From positions 32,473 to 96,472 of the forward strand of contig JAKOVD010000119.1 in NCBI GenBank assembly GCA_029782215.1: a stretch of 64,000 nucleotides of DNA. Reading direction: 5' to 3'. The DNA comes from Chloroflexota bacterium (lineage in GTDB: Bacteria > Chloroflexota > Anaerolineae > J102). Below are positions 50,025 through 58,901 of the stretch, one piece after another; the stretch's first letter is position 1, and each line of letters begins with the position of its first letter. A model generated the notes under the pieces. That model saw nothing but the letters and a program-made list of their open reading frames with translations. It made no database searches and was not told the DNA's origin. A program made the translations under genes and the position numbers.

Positions 50025-51473
50025 TCAGGGGAGGCGGTAGTGATAGACGCTGACCAGCACAAAGTGGGCCTCAGCGTCACGTTGAGCGTGAGCTTTGAGC
50101 CATCCGCGGATCAGGCCTTTGCGGTCGTAGAAGTCGGCTTCGCTTTCGATCACCCAAACCCCGGTTCGTCCCTGCACCAGATCGCTTAGGCGATCCGGCA
50201 CCTTGGAGGCGTCCGGTTCCCGATTGGCGTAGGGGGCATCGGCTGCCGGGTAGGGGCCAGGGTCGTAATACTCGTAGGTGAAGCGAATGTAGGGCATCAG
50301 GAAGAGCATGAGGTCATCCGGCTTGCGCAGAGGCGCTACATAGGCTGCCGCGCTGCGAAAGTCGGACTTGATCGGTAGGGTAGTCTGCCGCCAGCCCACC
50401 CACAACTGGAAACCCAGCAGGAGGGCGAGGACCAGGATGGCCAACCAGCGGCTGTGCTGGTGCAAGACATGGGCGCCCAGAGCCTGGAGCAAGAGCAGCG
50501 CCGGCAGCACCCAGATCACGTAGCGATCGGTGAAGACGGGTGTAACCAGCGAGATCAGGAAGACGCCCAGGACCGGAACCAGCCACCACGCCAGGCACAG
50601 GAAGCGCGGATAGGCGATCTCGGCCTGCGGGGGCTGGGTTGGCCGTCGGGGCTTGAGGCCGAAAGCCGCCAGCAGCAAGAAGATGGTGGGCGCCAGCACC
50701 ATAGCGCTGGGACGTGGGAGGATGCCCTGGATCTGTGCGCTCCACGCCGTCAACACCAATTGACCGAGGGGGACGAAGGGGTGGCCCGTGCTGAAGCTCG
50801 GATTGGTGAACAGAGCCCACTGCCACCAAACCAGCGGCAGGTAGGGGAGAATGAGGATGGCCAGCGCCGCCAGCAGGCTTCGCCAGCGCCGGCGCCAGCG
50901 CGGCGTTGCCAGAAACCATACAACCTCAACGGCGAGGATCAACACTGCCAGCACATGGATGTAGAAGCAGAGCGACGTCAGGACAAGCCAAACGAGCCAC
51001 CGCCACCATCCCCCCCGGCGCAGCGCCTCGGCGAAGGCCCACAGCGCCAACATGACGATGACCACGAGCAGCGCGTACATCTTGGCTTCCTGGCTGTACC
51101 AAAGCTGATAGGGGTTGGCCGCCAGGAGCAGGGCGGCCAGCAGGCCCGCCTCCAGGGAGAAGAGCCTCCTCCCCCAGGCCAGGATGAGGGGAACGGCAAG
51201 GAGTCCCAACCAGGCGCTGGGGAAACGCAGCGCGTATTCACTTTGACCCGTCATCGCCAACCAGGGGCGCAAGAGCAGAAAATAAAGCGGCCCGTTTTCA
51301 CCCGGACGGGTGAAGTTGCCCAGGACCTGGGCCAGCGGCCGGGTGGCAAAACGCAGGCTGTCGGTCTCGTCGCGCCAAAGCGATTGCGCGTCCAGACCGT
51401 GCAGCCGCCAGGCCCAGGCGGCGAGGATCAGAACAAGGATGAGGACACGCGTGCGCGAAGACAGGCGGTCCAT
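50025..51473 (-). CDS. GT39-like polytopic glycosyltransferase
   Basis: HGLDAQSLWRDETDSLRFATRPLAQVL, NGPLYFLLLRPWL, LAANPYQLWYSQEAKMYALL. Confidence 0.8.
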   Translation of the reverse strand: MDRLSSRTRVLILVLILAAWAWRLHGLDAQSLWRDETDSLRFATRPLAQVLGNFTRPGENGPLYFLLLRPWLAMTGQSEYALRFPSAWLGLLAVPLILAWGRRLFSLEAGLLAALLLAANPYQLWYSQEAKMYALLVVIVMLALWAFAEALRRGGWWRWLVWLVLTSLCFYIHVLAVLILAVEVVWFLATPRWRRRWRSLLAALAILILPYLPLVWWQWALFTNPSFSTGHPFVPLGQLVLTAWSAQIQGILPRPSAMVLAPTIFLLLAAFGLKPRRPTQPPQAEIAYPRFLCLAWWLVPVLGVFLISLVTPVFTDRYVIWVLPALLLLQALGAHVLHQHSRWLAILVLALLLGFQLWVGWRQTTLPIKSDFRSAAAYVAPLRKPDDLMLFLMPYIRFTYEYYDPGPYPAADAPYANREPDASKVPDRLSDLVQGRTGVWVIESEADFYDRKGLIRGWLKAHAQRDAEAHFVLVSVYHYRLP

Positions 51474-51476
51474 GTC

Positions 51477-52250
51477 TCAGGCCGGCGGCTCTGTGTTATC
51501 TCCACGTCCGGCCAACTGCCTGGAGCGCCGGTTCAAGAAGTAGATGCCCACGGCTGCGGCAATGAAGACCATGAAGCCGCAGCCCAGAAGGAAATAGGCG
51601 CTGTAGAGAACAAAGGTGTCGATGAGATGGACGAGCGCATCGGCGTTGGGCTGGGCAGCTTCGCCCTCACCCGCCTTGGCGGGGGCGACCGCCACAAGCT
51701 GGCCTTCGGCCGTCAGGGTGATGGCTCCGCTCACGATGGGACCTGCGGTCAGGCCCGGCGCAGGCGTCAGCAGCGCCGGGGCCTGGGGTTGCACGAATGG
51801 AGTAGGGACATTGGTTGGCGTAAGTGTCGCCGTCAGCGCAGGGGACGGGGCAATCGGCGGTGAAGGGATGACGGTCACCACGGCTGGCAGCGTCGGACCC
51901 AGCGTCGGGAACGGCGTCGTCACCGCTGGCGTTTCGGTCGGGACGCCCGGGATCGGCGTATTCGTGGGCACAAACGGCGTGTCCGTTGCTACGAACGGCG
52001 TGTCCGTGGAGATCGGCGTCGCCGTGACAAACACGGTGCCGGTGGGGACGGGTGTGTCAGTGGGAATGGGTGTGTCGGTGGGGATAGGCGTGTCTGTGGC
52101 GACCGGCGAGTTGCTCTGAAAGGCGCGCGCTGCGTAGGGCTGGCTTGTCTCCAGCAGAAGCGTCAGGATCAGAGTCGCCAGGGCCAGCCAGACCAGGGGG
52201 TGGCGGAACAATCGTCGCAGGGGTCGCATGGGGAAGAATCCTCTATTCAT
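51477..52250 (-). CDS. secreted/membrane-anchored protein with Thr/Pro repeat stalk
   Basis: N-terminal hydrophobic segment, VATDTPIPTDTPIPTDTPVPTGTVFVTATPISTDTPF, C-terminal TM AYFLLGCGFMVFIAAAVGIYFLNRRSRQ. Confidence 0.65.
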   Translation of the reverse strand: MNRGFFPMRPLRRLFRHPLVWLALATLILTLLLETSQPYAARAFQSNSPVATDTPIPTDTPIPTDTPVPTGTVFVTATPISTDTPFVATDTPFVPTNTPIPGVPTETPAVTTPFPTLGPTLPAVVTVIPSPPIAPSPALTATLTPTNVPTPFVQPQAPALLTPAPGLTAGPIVSGAITLTAEGQLVAVAPAKAGEGEAAQPNADALVHLIDTFVLYSAYFLLGCGFMVFIAAAVGIYFLNRRSRQLAGRGDNTEPPA

Positions 52251-52501
52251 TCCTGACGCTCCAGTACCTCGAAACCGGACGAAGACGCGAGGTTCGAGGT
52301 ACAGCCACCCGTTCTGACTATGGCAACCATGAGCATGCGCCGGATTATACACCGCGTGAAAAGGTAAGTCCGAACGTTTTGGCGTCGCTGTCGAGACATG
52401 CAGGCGCCGGCAATTGACCATCCCTGCCGGCGTTGCTAGACTGGAGCGCAGTAAGCTGCGAGAGCGCGCGTTTTTTTCCCTGCTTGCGGGACCCTTCTGC
52501 C

Positions 52502-54940
52502 ATGACATTCACGATTGCGGTTTTACTCAGTGTCCTGCTCCTACTCGGGGCTTCGGCTGTGCTCTTCATTTACTGGGCGCTGGTCTACCGCCCACACCCG
52601 CGCATCGAAGGTCGTCTGCGCCTGCCCGGCCTGGTGGACCCGGTGGAAGTGCTGCGAGATCGCTGGGGCGTGCCGCACATCTACGCCAAGACCGAAGATG
52701 ATATGTGGTTTGCCCAGGGTTTCGTTCAGGCCCAGGATCGCTTTTGGCAGATGGAGCTGCTGCGCCGGATTGCCTCTGGCCGTGTCAGCGAGGGTGTGGG
52801 CGAGGAAGGCCTGACCATCGACCGGCTGGCGCGCATTGTCGGTTTCCGGCGCAGCGCCGAGGCCCAGCTTCCTCTCCTAAGTCCCGAGGGGCGCCGTGCG
52901 TTGGAGCGTTTTGGCGCAGGCGTCAATGCCTATGTCGACGCCTACCGGCGTCGTCTACCGTTGGAATTCACGCTGTTGGGAATCAAGCCCGAGGCCTGGA
53001 CGCCTGTCGATACCATCGCCATCAGTTTGGTCCTGGGCTGGATGCTCACCGGCAATTGGCAGGAGGAGCTGGTGCGCGCCGACCTCTACAGCCGGCTGGG
53101 TCCCGAGCGGGCGGCCGAGCTTCTGCCCGATGAGCCGAAGGCGAATCCGGCTGTGCTTCCTGGCGAGCTGACTTCGGGTCTCAGCCATCTTCTGCTCGAT
53201 GCCTATCAGCACATGGCCGACTATATCGGCCTGACGGCGCCAGGCCAGGGCAGCAACAACTGGGTCGTCAAAGGCAGCCGCAGCATCACCGGCAGACCCC
53301 TGCTGGCAAACGATCCGCACCTGAGCGTGACGATGCCGGGGCTGTGGCACCTCATCCACCTGGAAGCCGAACAGGGCGCGGCGGGAGAGCCCTTCCGGCT
53401 GATCGGCGGTGGGCTGCCAGGCTCGCCGGGCGTCCTGGTGGGCCACAACCAGCATATCGCCTGGGGGGCGACGATCGCTTTCCCTGATTCCGCCGACCTG
53501 TACGTCGAGAAGCGCCATCCCCAGCAGGAGGATCTCTTCCTCTACAACGGCCAGTGGGAGAAGGCGCAGGTGTGGGAAGAAACCATCCTGGTGCGCGGCC
53601 GCGGCGAGCCGGTGCGGCAGCGGGTCGTCGTCACCCGTCATGGCCCCCTCATCACCGACCTGTTGGCGCCCTTCGAAGCCAATCTGCCTCCCCTGGCGGT
53701 GCGGTGGGTGGGGCAGGAAGCAGGCAACACGGTTGACGCTTTCCTGGGCATGATGCGTGCACACACCTGGAATCAGTTCCGGGAGGCCGCCGGCAAGGTG
53801 GTGACGCCAGCGCTGAGCCTGGTGTATGCCGATGTGCAGGACAATATCGGCTATATGGCTGCCGGGCGGGTGCCTGTGCGCAACCAGGGACTTGGTTTGG
53901 TGCCGGCGCCCGGGCATACGGGCGACCACGAATGGGTAGGTTTTATCCCGCCGGAGGAGATGCCCCAGAGCTACAATCCGGAGGCAGGCCGCCTGCTCTC
54001 AGCCAACAACCGCATCGTTCCGCAGGATTACCCGTACTGGTGGGGAATCGATCACTATCCTGGGTATCGGGCGCTGCGGATTGCCGAGCTGCTGGAGAGC
54101 AGGCCCAAGCTGTCACTGCGCGACATGCAGGGGTTCCAGCTCGACACCTACAACCACTTGGGTCGGACGATCGCTCCCTACTTCACGTTGATTGACCCCA
54201 AGGATCCTTGGGAGCGCAGTGCGCAGAAGGCGCTGCTGGAATGGAACTACAGGATGGACACCGACAGCGCCGCGGCCCTTGTGTTCGAGCTCACGATCTA
54301 CCATCTGCTGCAGATCGTCTTTGTCGACAAGCTGGGTGCGGCGGCCCAGGACTACCTGGGCATTCCCCGGCTGCGCGAGTTTGGCGGCGGCGCTTTCGCC
54401 CTGCAGGCGCAGGTGAAATTGGCCGAGCTGCTGGAACAGGAGGAAAGCTGGTGGTTTGGCGAGGGGAGCACCGGCGCGCCTCGCAACCGCGAGGAGCTTC
54501 TGGGCCTGGCGCTCAAGCGCGCCGTGGAGACCATCAAGAAAGAAGTCAGCGATGACGCGCGGCGCTGGCACTGGGGCCGTCTGCACCAGGTCTTTTGGCG
54601 GCACCCCATGGGCGATGTGCGGTTCTTCCGCAATCTTCTCAACCGTGGTCCATTCCCGGTGCCGGGAAGCGCCCAAACCATCAATGCCCAGCATCTGGAG
54701 TACTCCCTGCCCCTGCGTACGGTGTCAGTGGCCCCTACCTTCCGCATGGTGATCGATGTGGCCAACTGGGATCGTTCCCTGTTCGTCACCTGCCCGGGGC
54801 AATCAGGGCTGCCGGGTCATCGCTTCTACGACAACCTGATGCATATCTGGCTGGAGGGGGACATGTTCCCGATGGCCTTCACGCGGCCCAAGGTCGAGGA
54901 GTCCGACCCGTTGTACCGTCTGAAGCTGCTTTCCGCCTGA
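52502..54940 (+). CDS. penicillin acylase family (Ntn hydrolase) protein
   Basis: VEVLRDRWGVPHIYAKTEDDMWFAQGFVQAQDRFWQMELLRRIASGRVSE and GQGSNNWVVKGSRSITGRPLLANDPHL (Ser nucleophile after Gly). Confidence 0.92.
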   Translation: MTFTIAVLLSVLLLLGASAVLFIYWALVYRPHPRIEGRLRLPGLVDPVEVLRDRWGVPHIYAKTEDDMWFAQGFVQAQDRFWQMELLRRIASGRVSEGVGEEGLTIDRLARIVGFRRSAEAQLPLLSPEGRRALERFGAGVNAYVDAYRRRLPLEFTLLGIKPEAWTPVDTIAISLVLGWMLTGNWQEELVRADLYSRLGPERAAELLPDEPKANPAVLPGELTSGLSHLLLDAYQHMADYIGLTAPGQGSNNWVVKGSRSITGRPLLANDPHLSVTMPGLWHLIHLEAEQGAAGEPFRLIGGGLPGSPGVLVGHNQHIAWGATIAFPDSADLYVEKRHPQQEDLFLYNGQWEKAQVWEETILVRGRGEPVRQRVVVTRHGPLITDLLAPFEANLPPLAVRWVGQEAGNTVDAFLGMMRAHTWNQFREAAGKVVTPALSLVYADVQDNIGYMAAGRVPVRNQGLGLVPAPGHTGDHEWVGFIPPEEMPQSYNPEAGRLLSANNRIVPQDYPYWWGIDHYPGYRALRIAELLESRPKLSLRDMQGFQLDTYNHLGRTIAPYFTLIDPKDPWERSAQKALLEWNYRMDTDSAAALVFELTIYHLLQIVFVDKLGAAAQDYLGIPRLREFGGGAFALQAQVKLAELLEQEESWWFGEGSTGAPRNREELLGLALKRAVETIKKEVSDDARRWHWGRLHQVFWRHPMGDVRFFRNLLNRGPFPVPGSAQTINAQHLEYSLPLRTVSVAPTFRMVIDVANWDRSLFVTCPGQSGLPGHRFYDNLMHIWLEGDMFPMAFTRPKVEESDPLYRLKLLSA

Positions 54941-54965
54941 CCCCTGTGGTGTTGTCCGGCGCCGG

Positions 54966-56078
54966 CTATTTCGGCAGGACCAGGAGAGGATCGATCAGAT
55001 AGCCGAAATCGCGGACCTCAAAATGCAGGTGCGGGCCGGTGGAGTTGCCCGTCGACCCCACCATGCCGATGACATCCCCCTTCTTCACGACATCGCCTTC
55101 TTTGACGTAATACTCGCTGAGGTGAGCGTAGAGGCTGATGTAGTCGATGCCGTGGTCGAGGATGATGCGGTAGCCGTAGCCGTTGTCGGTCCAGCCGGCC
55201 TTGACCACCACACCGGTGTCTGCCGCCCGCACGAGCGTTCCCGCCGCTGTTGCCAGGTCCACAGCCATGTGCTTGCCATTACGGAACCCCTGGCTCACCC
55301 ATACCTTGTCGCGGTCGATGGGCCAGATGAAGTGCCCGTCACCGTAGCGCCAATTGTTGGACGGCTGGCGCGGAATGTTGACGTCTGACGGGTTGCGGTA
55401 TTTGCTGCGGGCATTGGGAATCAGGAGGGTCTGGCCGGCGACCAGCTCTGTACCGGCCAACTGGTTCGGGGCCGCCAGGTCTGCGGCGGGAACTCCATAC
55501 CACGTGGCAATGCTGGCGAGCGTTTCGCCCGCTTTCACCTGGTGACAGAGATCTCCGGCTGCCGGGATGATGACACTTTCGCCGGGTGTGAGCGCCGAGA
55601 CCGCGCTGCCGTCGGCGCGGCGGACACAGCGCATGGTGCTCGCATCGCGCCCGAACTCAAGCGCCAACCCGTCCAGCGTATCCGCCGCTTTCGTCACGTA
55701 GTCGAAGCTGCTGGCCAGGGGGTCCTCTGTCCCATGACTGTTGGAAGCGCCATGCAGGCTAACGCCGCGGCCCAGCCGGGGAAAGAAGAGGCGCTGCACC
55801 TGCGGCGCGGCAGGTGCAGCCGCTGCGGCCGGCAACGCTGCCGGTGGCGCCAGCACGGGCGCAACCGTCGCCGGCGCCACCGGGGTTGCAGTGACGGCGG
55901 GAGGGGCCGTGGGTGTGAACGTGGGAAGCGGCACCGGCGTCGCCGTGGGATGCGCCTCGAACAGGCCCGGCGGCGGCGCGGGCGGCCCAAAGGCCTGCAA
56001 TCTGGACGCAGGCAGAACCAGGCCGATCGTCAGGGCCAGCATTGCAAGACCGAGGGTGGGTTGGTGTCGACGGGCCAT
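54966..56078 (-). CDS. LysM and M23 peptidase domain protein
   Basis: GESVIIPAAGDLCHQVKAGETLASIATWYGV (LysM), HMAVDLA and GPHLHFEVRDFG (M23 metal ligands). Confidence 0.9.
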   Translation of the reverse strand: MARRHQPTLGLAMLALTIGLVLPASRLQAFGPPAPPPGLFEAHPTATPVPLPTFTPTAPPAVTATPVAPATVAPVLAPPAALPAAAAAPAAPQVQRLFFPRLGRGVSLHGASNSHGTEDPLASSFDYVTKAADTLDGLALEFGRDASTMRCVRRADGSAVSALTPGESVIIPAAGDLCHQVKAGETLASIATWYGVPAADLAAPNQLAGTELVAGQTLLIPNARSKYRNPSDVNIPRQPSNNWRYGDGHFIWPIDRDKVWVSQGFRNGKHMAVDLATAAGTLVRAADTGVVVKAGWTDNGYGYRIILDHGIDYISLYAHLSEYYVKEGDVVKKGDVIGMVGSTGNSTGPHLHFEVRDFGYLIDPLLVLPK

Positions 56079-56331
56079 GGGTGTACGCGAAAGCGCAAGC
56101 TGGACAGAACCCCAACTCTTCTTTATGATAGCAGGCAGTGTGGGCGTCCGCAATACTTCTTTAGCGCTATTTCGCTGTTCATCTCGCCGTTTTCGCGGAC
56201 AAGAAGACGCGCAGCACTGCTAATGACGGCGCTACTGCACCAAAACGTACCATGCCGTGAACCTGTTTCTTGCCTCTTCGCTGCCCCTCCGGCGCAGCAG
56301 TCTCACCCGTCATTCTTGAATCCCTGACGTC

Positions 56332-57084
56332 ATGGGCACCGCCGATCTGCACATGCACTCCGTCCACAGCGATGGCACGGCCACTGTGGGCGCCATCCTG
56401 CATCACGCCTCTGCCTGTACGGGGCTGGATGTGATCGCCATCACGGACCATGACACCCTGCAGGGCGCTCTGTTGGCCTGCGAGATGGCGCCGCAGTTCC
56501 GGGTCGAGGTGATCCCTGGGATCGAGATCAGCACCCAGGAAGGTCATTTGCTGGCGCTGTTTGTAGACAAGCCCATCCCATCGGGCCTTTCGTACGTGGA
56601 AACTGCGGAGCGTGTGCGAACGTTGGGCGGTCTGCCCTTCGCTCCCCATCCGGCGGGCGCCCTGGTCAGCAGCATCGGCGCCGCCAGGCTGCGCCGCATC
56701 GCGGCGAGCCATCCTGGACTCCTGGCAGGGGTTGAGGCCGCCAATGGCTCGCTGCCGCTGTCTTGGGAGAATACGCAGGCCGAGGAACTGCGCTGGCAGC
56801 TCAAGCTTGCCGGCATCGGCAATTCCGACGCCCACTTGTTGGACCAGATCGGCTGCGCCCGCACGGCCTTCGCCGGCAGTACGGCCCGCGATCTGCGCGC
56901 GGCGCTGGAAGCAGGCACGGTGGTGCCGCTGCCAGTGCGGCGCGCCGGCACTTATGTGCGGGACGTGGCGATGCGCTGGGCCTGGCGCTGGCTCTCGGGC
57001 CGCGCCGACACCCTGGAACTGAACCACCGAGCCCCCTCCGCCGAGGCCGATCGCACGCTGCGCCTGGCGCGCCTGCGCACGTGA
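56332..57084 (+). CDS. PHP-domain phosphoesterase
   Basis: GTADLHMHSVHSDGTATVGAILHHA, IAITDHDTLQGAL, VIPGIEISTQEGHLLAL. Confidence 0.9.
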   Translation: MGTADLHMHSVHSDGTATVGAILHHASACTGLDVIAITDHDTLQGALLACEMAPQFRVEVIPGIEISTQEGHLLALFVDKPIPSGLSYVETAERVRTLGGLPFAPHPAGALVSSIGAARLRRIAASHPGLLAGVEAANGSLPLSWENTQAEELRWQLKLAGIGNSDAHLLDQIGCARTAFAGSTARDLRAALEAGTVVPLPVRRAGTYVRDVAMRWAWRWLSGRADTLELNHRAPSAEADRTLRLARLRT

Positions 57085-57096
57085 TCGGCAAGCGAC

Positions 57097-57441
57097 ATGC
57101 ACGAGCTTCCCGTCACGCAGGGCATTCTCCAGGTGGCGCTGGAGACGGCGCAACAGAACGACGCCCACCGCATCACCGACATCCACCTGGCCATCGGCGC
57201 CATGAGCAGCATCGTCGATGACTCTGTGCAGTTTTACTTCGACCTGTTGAGCCGCGACACCCTGGCCGAGGGCGCCCAACTGCACTTCCACCGCAGCCCG
57301 GCCACCGCCACCTGCTGGCAGTGCCAGCACCAGTTTGAGGTGGTCCCGCCCCTGGCTGACGCATGCCCGGCCTGCGGTAGCATCCAGCTCCACGTCACCG
57401 GCGGGCGTGAGTTCTACGTGGAGAGCATTGAGATCGATTAG
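57097..57441 (+). CDS. hypA: hydrogenase nickel incorporation protein HypA
   Basis: N-terminal MHELPVTQGIL; zinc motif CWQCQHQF...CPACGS. Confidence 0.94.
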   Translation: MHELPVTQGILQVALETAQQNDAHRITDIHLAIGAMSSIVDDSVQFYFDLLSRDTLAEGAQLHFHRSPATATCWQCQHQFEVVPPLADACPACGSIQLHVTGGREFYVESIEID

Positions 57442-57476
57442 CTGAGGACGCCTCGCGTCCCACCCGGAATCCCATC

Positions 57477-58136
57477 ATGACCACCATTCCCGTCGTCAAA
57501 CACATCCTGGACGCCAACGAACAGCTTGCCGCCGCCAACCGCGCTGCCTTCGCCCAGGCGGGCGTGTTGGCGCTCAACCTGATGGCCTCGCCCGGCGCCG
57601 GCAAGACCAGCGTCATCCTGGCGACGGCGGATCGCCTTCCCCCCGCCATCCGCCTGGCCGTGATCGAGGGCGACCTGGCTTCGACCATCGATGCCGACAC
57701 CATCGCTGCCCGCGGCTTGCCGGTCGTGCAGATCAACACCGGCGGCGGCTGCCACCTGGACGCCAATATGCTCGCGGCGGCGCTCCCCAGCCTGCCGGTG
57801 GGTCAATTCAATCTGCTGCTGGTCGAGAACGTGGGTAACCTGGTCTGCCCCGCCAATTTCGCACTGGGGACCCACCTCAACGTCGTCATCGGCAGCATCG
57901 CCGAGGGCCACGACAAGCCCTACAAGTATCCCGGCATGTACGCGGCTGCCGACGTCGTCCTGTTGAACAAGGCCGACCTGATCGATGTCTTTGAGTTCGA
58001 CCTCGACTACTTCCAGCGCGGGGTGACCATGGTCAATGCCTCGGCGCCGCTGTTCGTGATGTCCTGCAAGACAGGGGCCGGCGTTGCAGCCTGGGTGGAA
58101 TGGCTACAAGATGCATGGCATAATGCCACAAGATGA
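57477..58136 (+). CDS. hypB: hydrogenase maturation GTPase HypB
   Basis: LNLMASPGAGKTSVILAT, EGDLAST, ENVGNLVCPANFALG, EGHDKPYKYPGMYAAADVVLLNKADL. Confidence 0.94.
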   Translation: MTTIPVVKHILDANEQLAAANRAAFAQAGVLALNLMASPGAGKTSVILATADRLPPAIRLAVIEGDLASTIDADTIAARGLPVVQINTGGGCHLDANMLAAALPSLPVGQFNLLLVENVGNLVCPANFALGTHLNVVIGSIAEGHDKPYKYPGMYAAADVVLLNKADLIDVFEFDLDYFQRGVTMVNASAPLFVMSCKTGAGVAAWVEWLQDAWHNATR

Positions 58137-58155
58137 GATCAGGAGAAGACCATCC

Positions 58156-58416
58156 ATGGCCACATTGATGCTCGAAATACCCGAAGAAGTCGTCGATGGA
58201 CTGCGTGTTCCGGAGGGTGAGGCCTTGGCAAGAATGCGTCTGGAACTGGCGGCGCGCCTCTACGAGAAAGAACTGCTTTCCTTTGGCAAGGCGCGCGATC
58301 TTGCCCAATTGGACTACTGGGCATTCAGTGAGTTCTTGGCTCAGGAAGGCATACTTCGACACTACGACGTCAGAGAACTGGAAGAGGACCTGGCCACACT
58401 GGGGCAACTAGCGTGA
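58156..58416 (+). CDS. UPF0175-family antitoxin
   Basis: MATLMLEIPEEVVDGL...LELAARLYEKELLSFGKARDLAQLDYWAFSEFLAQEGILRHYDVRELEEDLATL. Confidence 0.85.
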   Translation: MATLMLEIPEEVVDGLRVPEGEALARMRLELAARLYEKELLSFGKARDLAQLDYWAFSEFLAQEGILRHYDVRELEEDLATLGQLA

Positions 58417-58901
58417 GAGCAGTCGCGGATTCGTCCGTGTTGATATCGTTGAGCAGCATTGGCCTACTTAGTCTCCTGGGCCAGCGCTACAGCGAAGGCG
58501 TGATGGTGCCTCTTGCCGTGTGGTATAATGTGGTCGAACAGGGTGAAGGGCGCCCCGGGGCAGAAGCAGTACGGGCTTGCACCTGGATTCAGGTTGTGTC
58601 GCCAGCGAATGAGGCGCTGGTTCTCGACCTCAGGGCACATCTTGACCCGGGCGAAGCCGAGGCAATCGCCTTGGCGCTGGAACAACGAGCACCAATTCTC
58701 ATGGATGAACGTGAAGGACGCAGGCGCGCAGCCCATTTGGGTCTATCCGTCCTGGGAACCCTTGGCGTCCTGGTATGGGCCAGACGCCAGGGCTTCATTC
58801 CATCCCTGGCTGATACTCTGGTTGTGTGGCAGCAGCAAGGACACTTCCGCGTAAGTGATGCCTTGACCAGACTTGCTCTTGAGAGTGTTGGGGAGGCATG
58901 A
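58413..58901 (+). CDS. DUF3368 PIN-like toxin
   Basis: VADSSVLISLSSIGLLSLL, LDPGEAEAIALALE, ILMDEREGRRRAAHLGLSVLGTLGVLVWARRQGFI; 4-bp overlap with the antitoxin gene. Confidence 0.85.
   Translation: MRAVADSSVLISLSSIGLLSLLGQRYSEGVMVPLAVWYNVVEQGEGRPGAEAVRACTWIQVVSPANEALVLDLRAHLDPGEAEAIALALEQRAPILMDEREGRRRAAHLGLSVLGTLGVLVWARRQGFIPSLADTLVVWQQQGHFRVSDALTRLALESVGEA

Noticed and set aside
51616-52119. ORF with GVSVGTGVSVGMGVSVGIGVSV repeats resembling a repeat or fibre protein
   Set aside because: Antisense translation of the TDTPIP repeat gene; that minus-strand gene has a signal-like N-terminus and TM anchor.
55741-56223. Gly/Val/Ala-rich plus-strand ORF resembling a PE_PGRS-like protein
   Set aside because: Antisense of the Pro/Thr-rich linker of the LysM/M23 gene.
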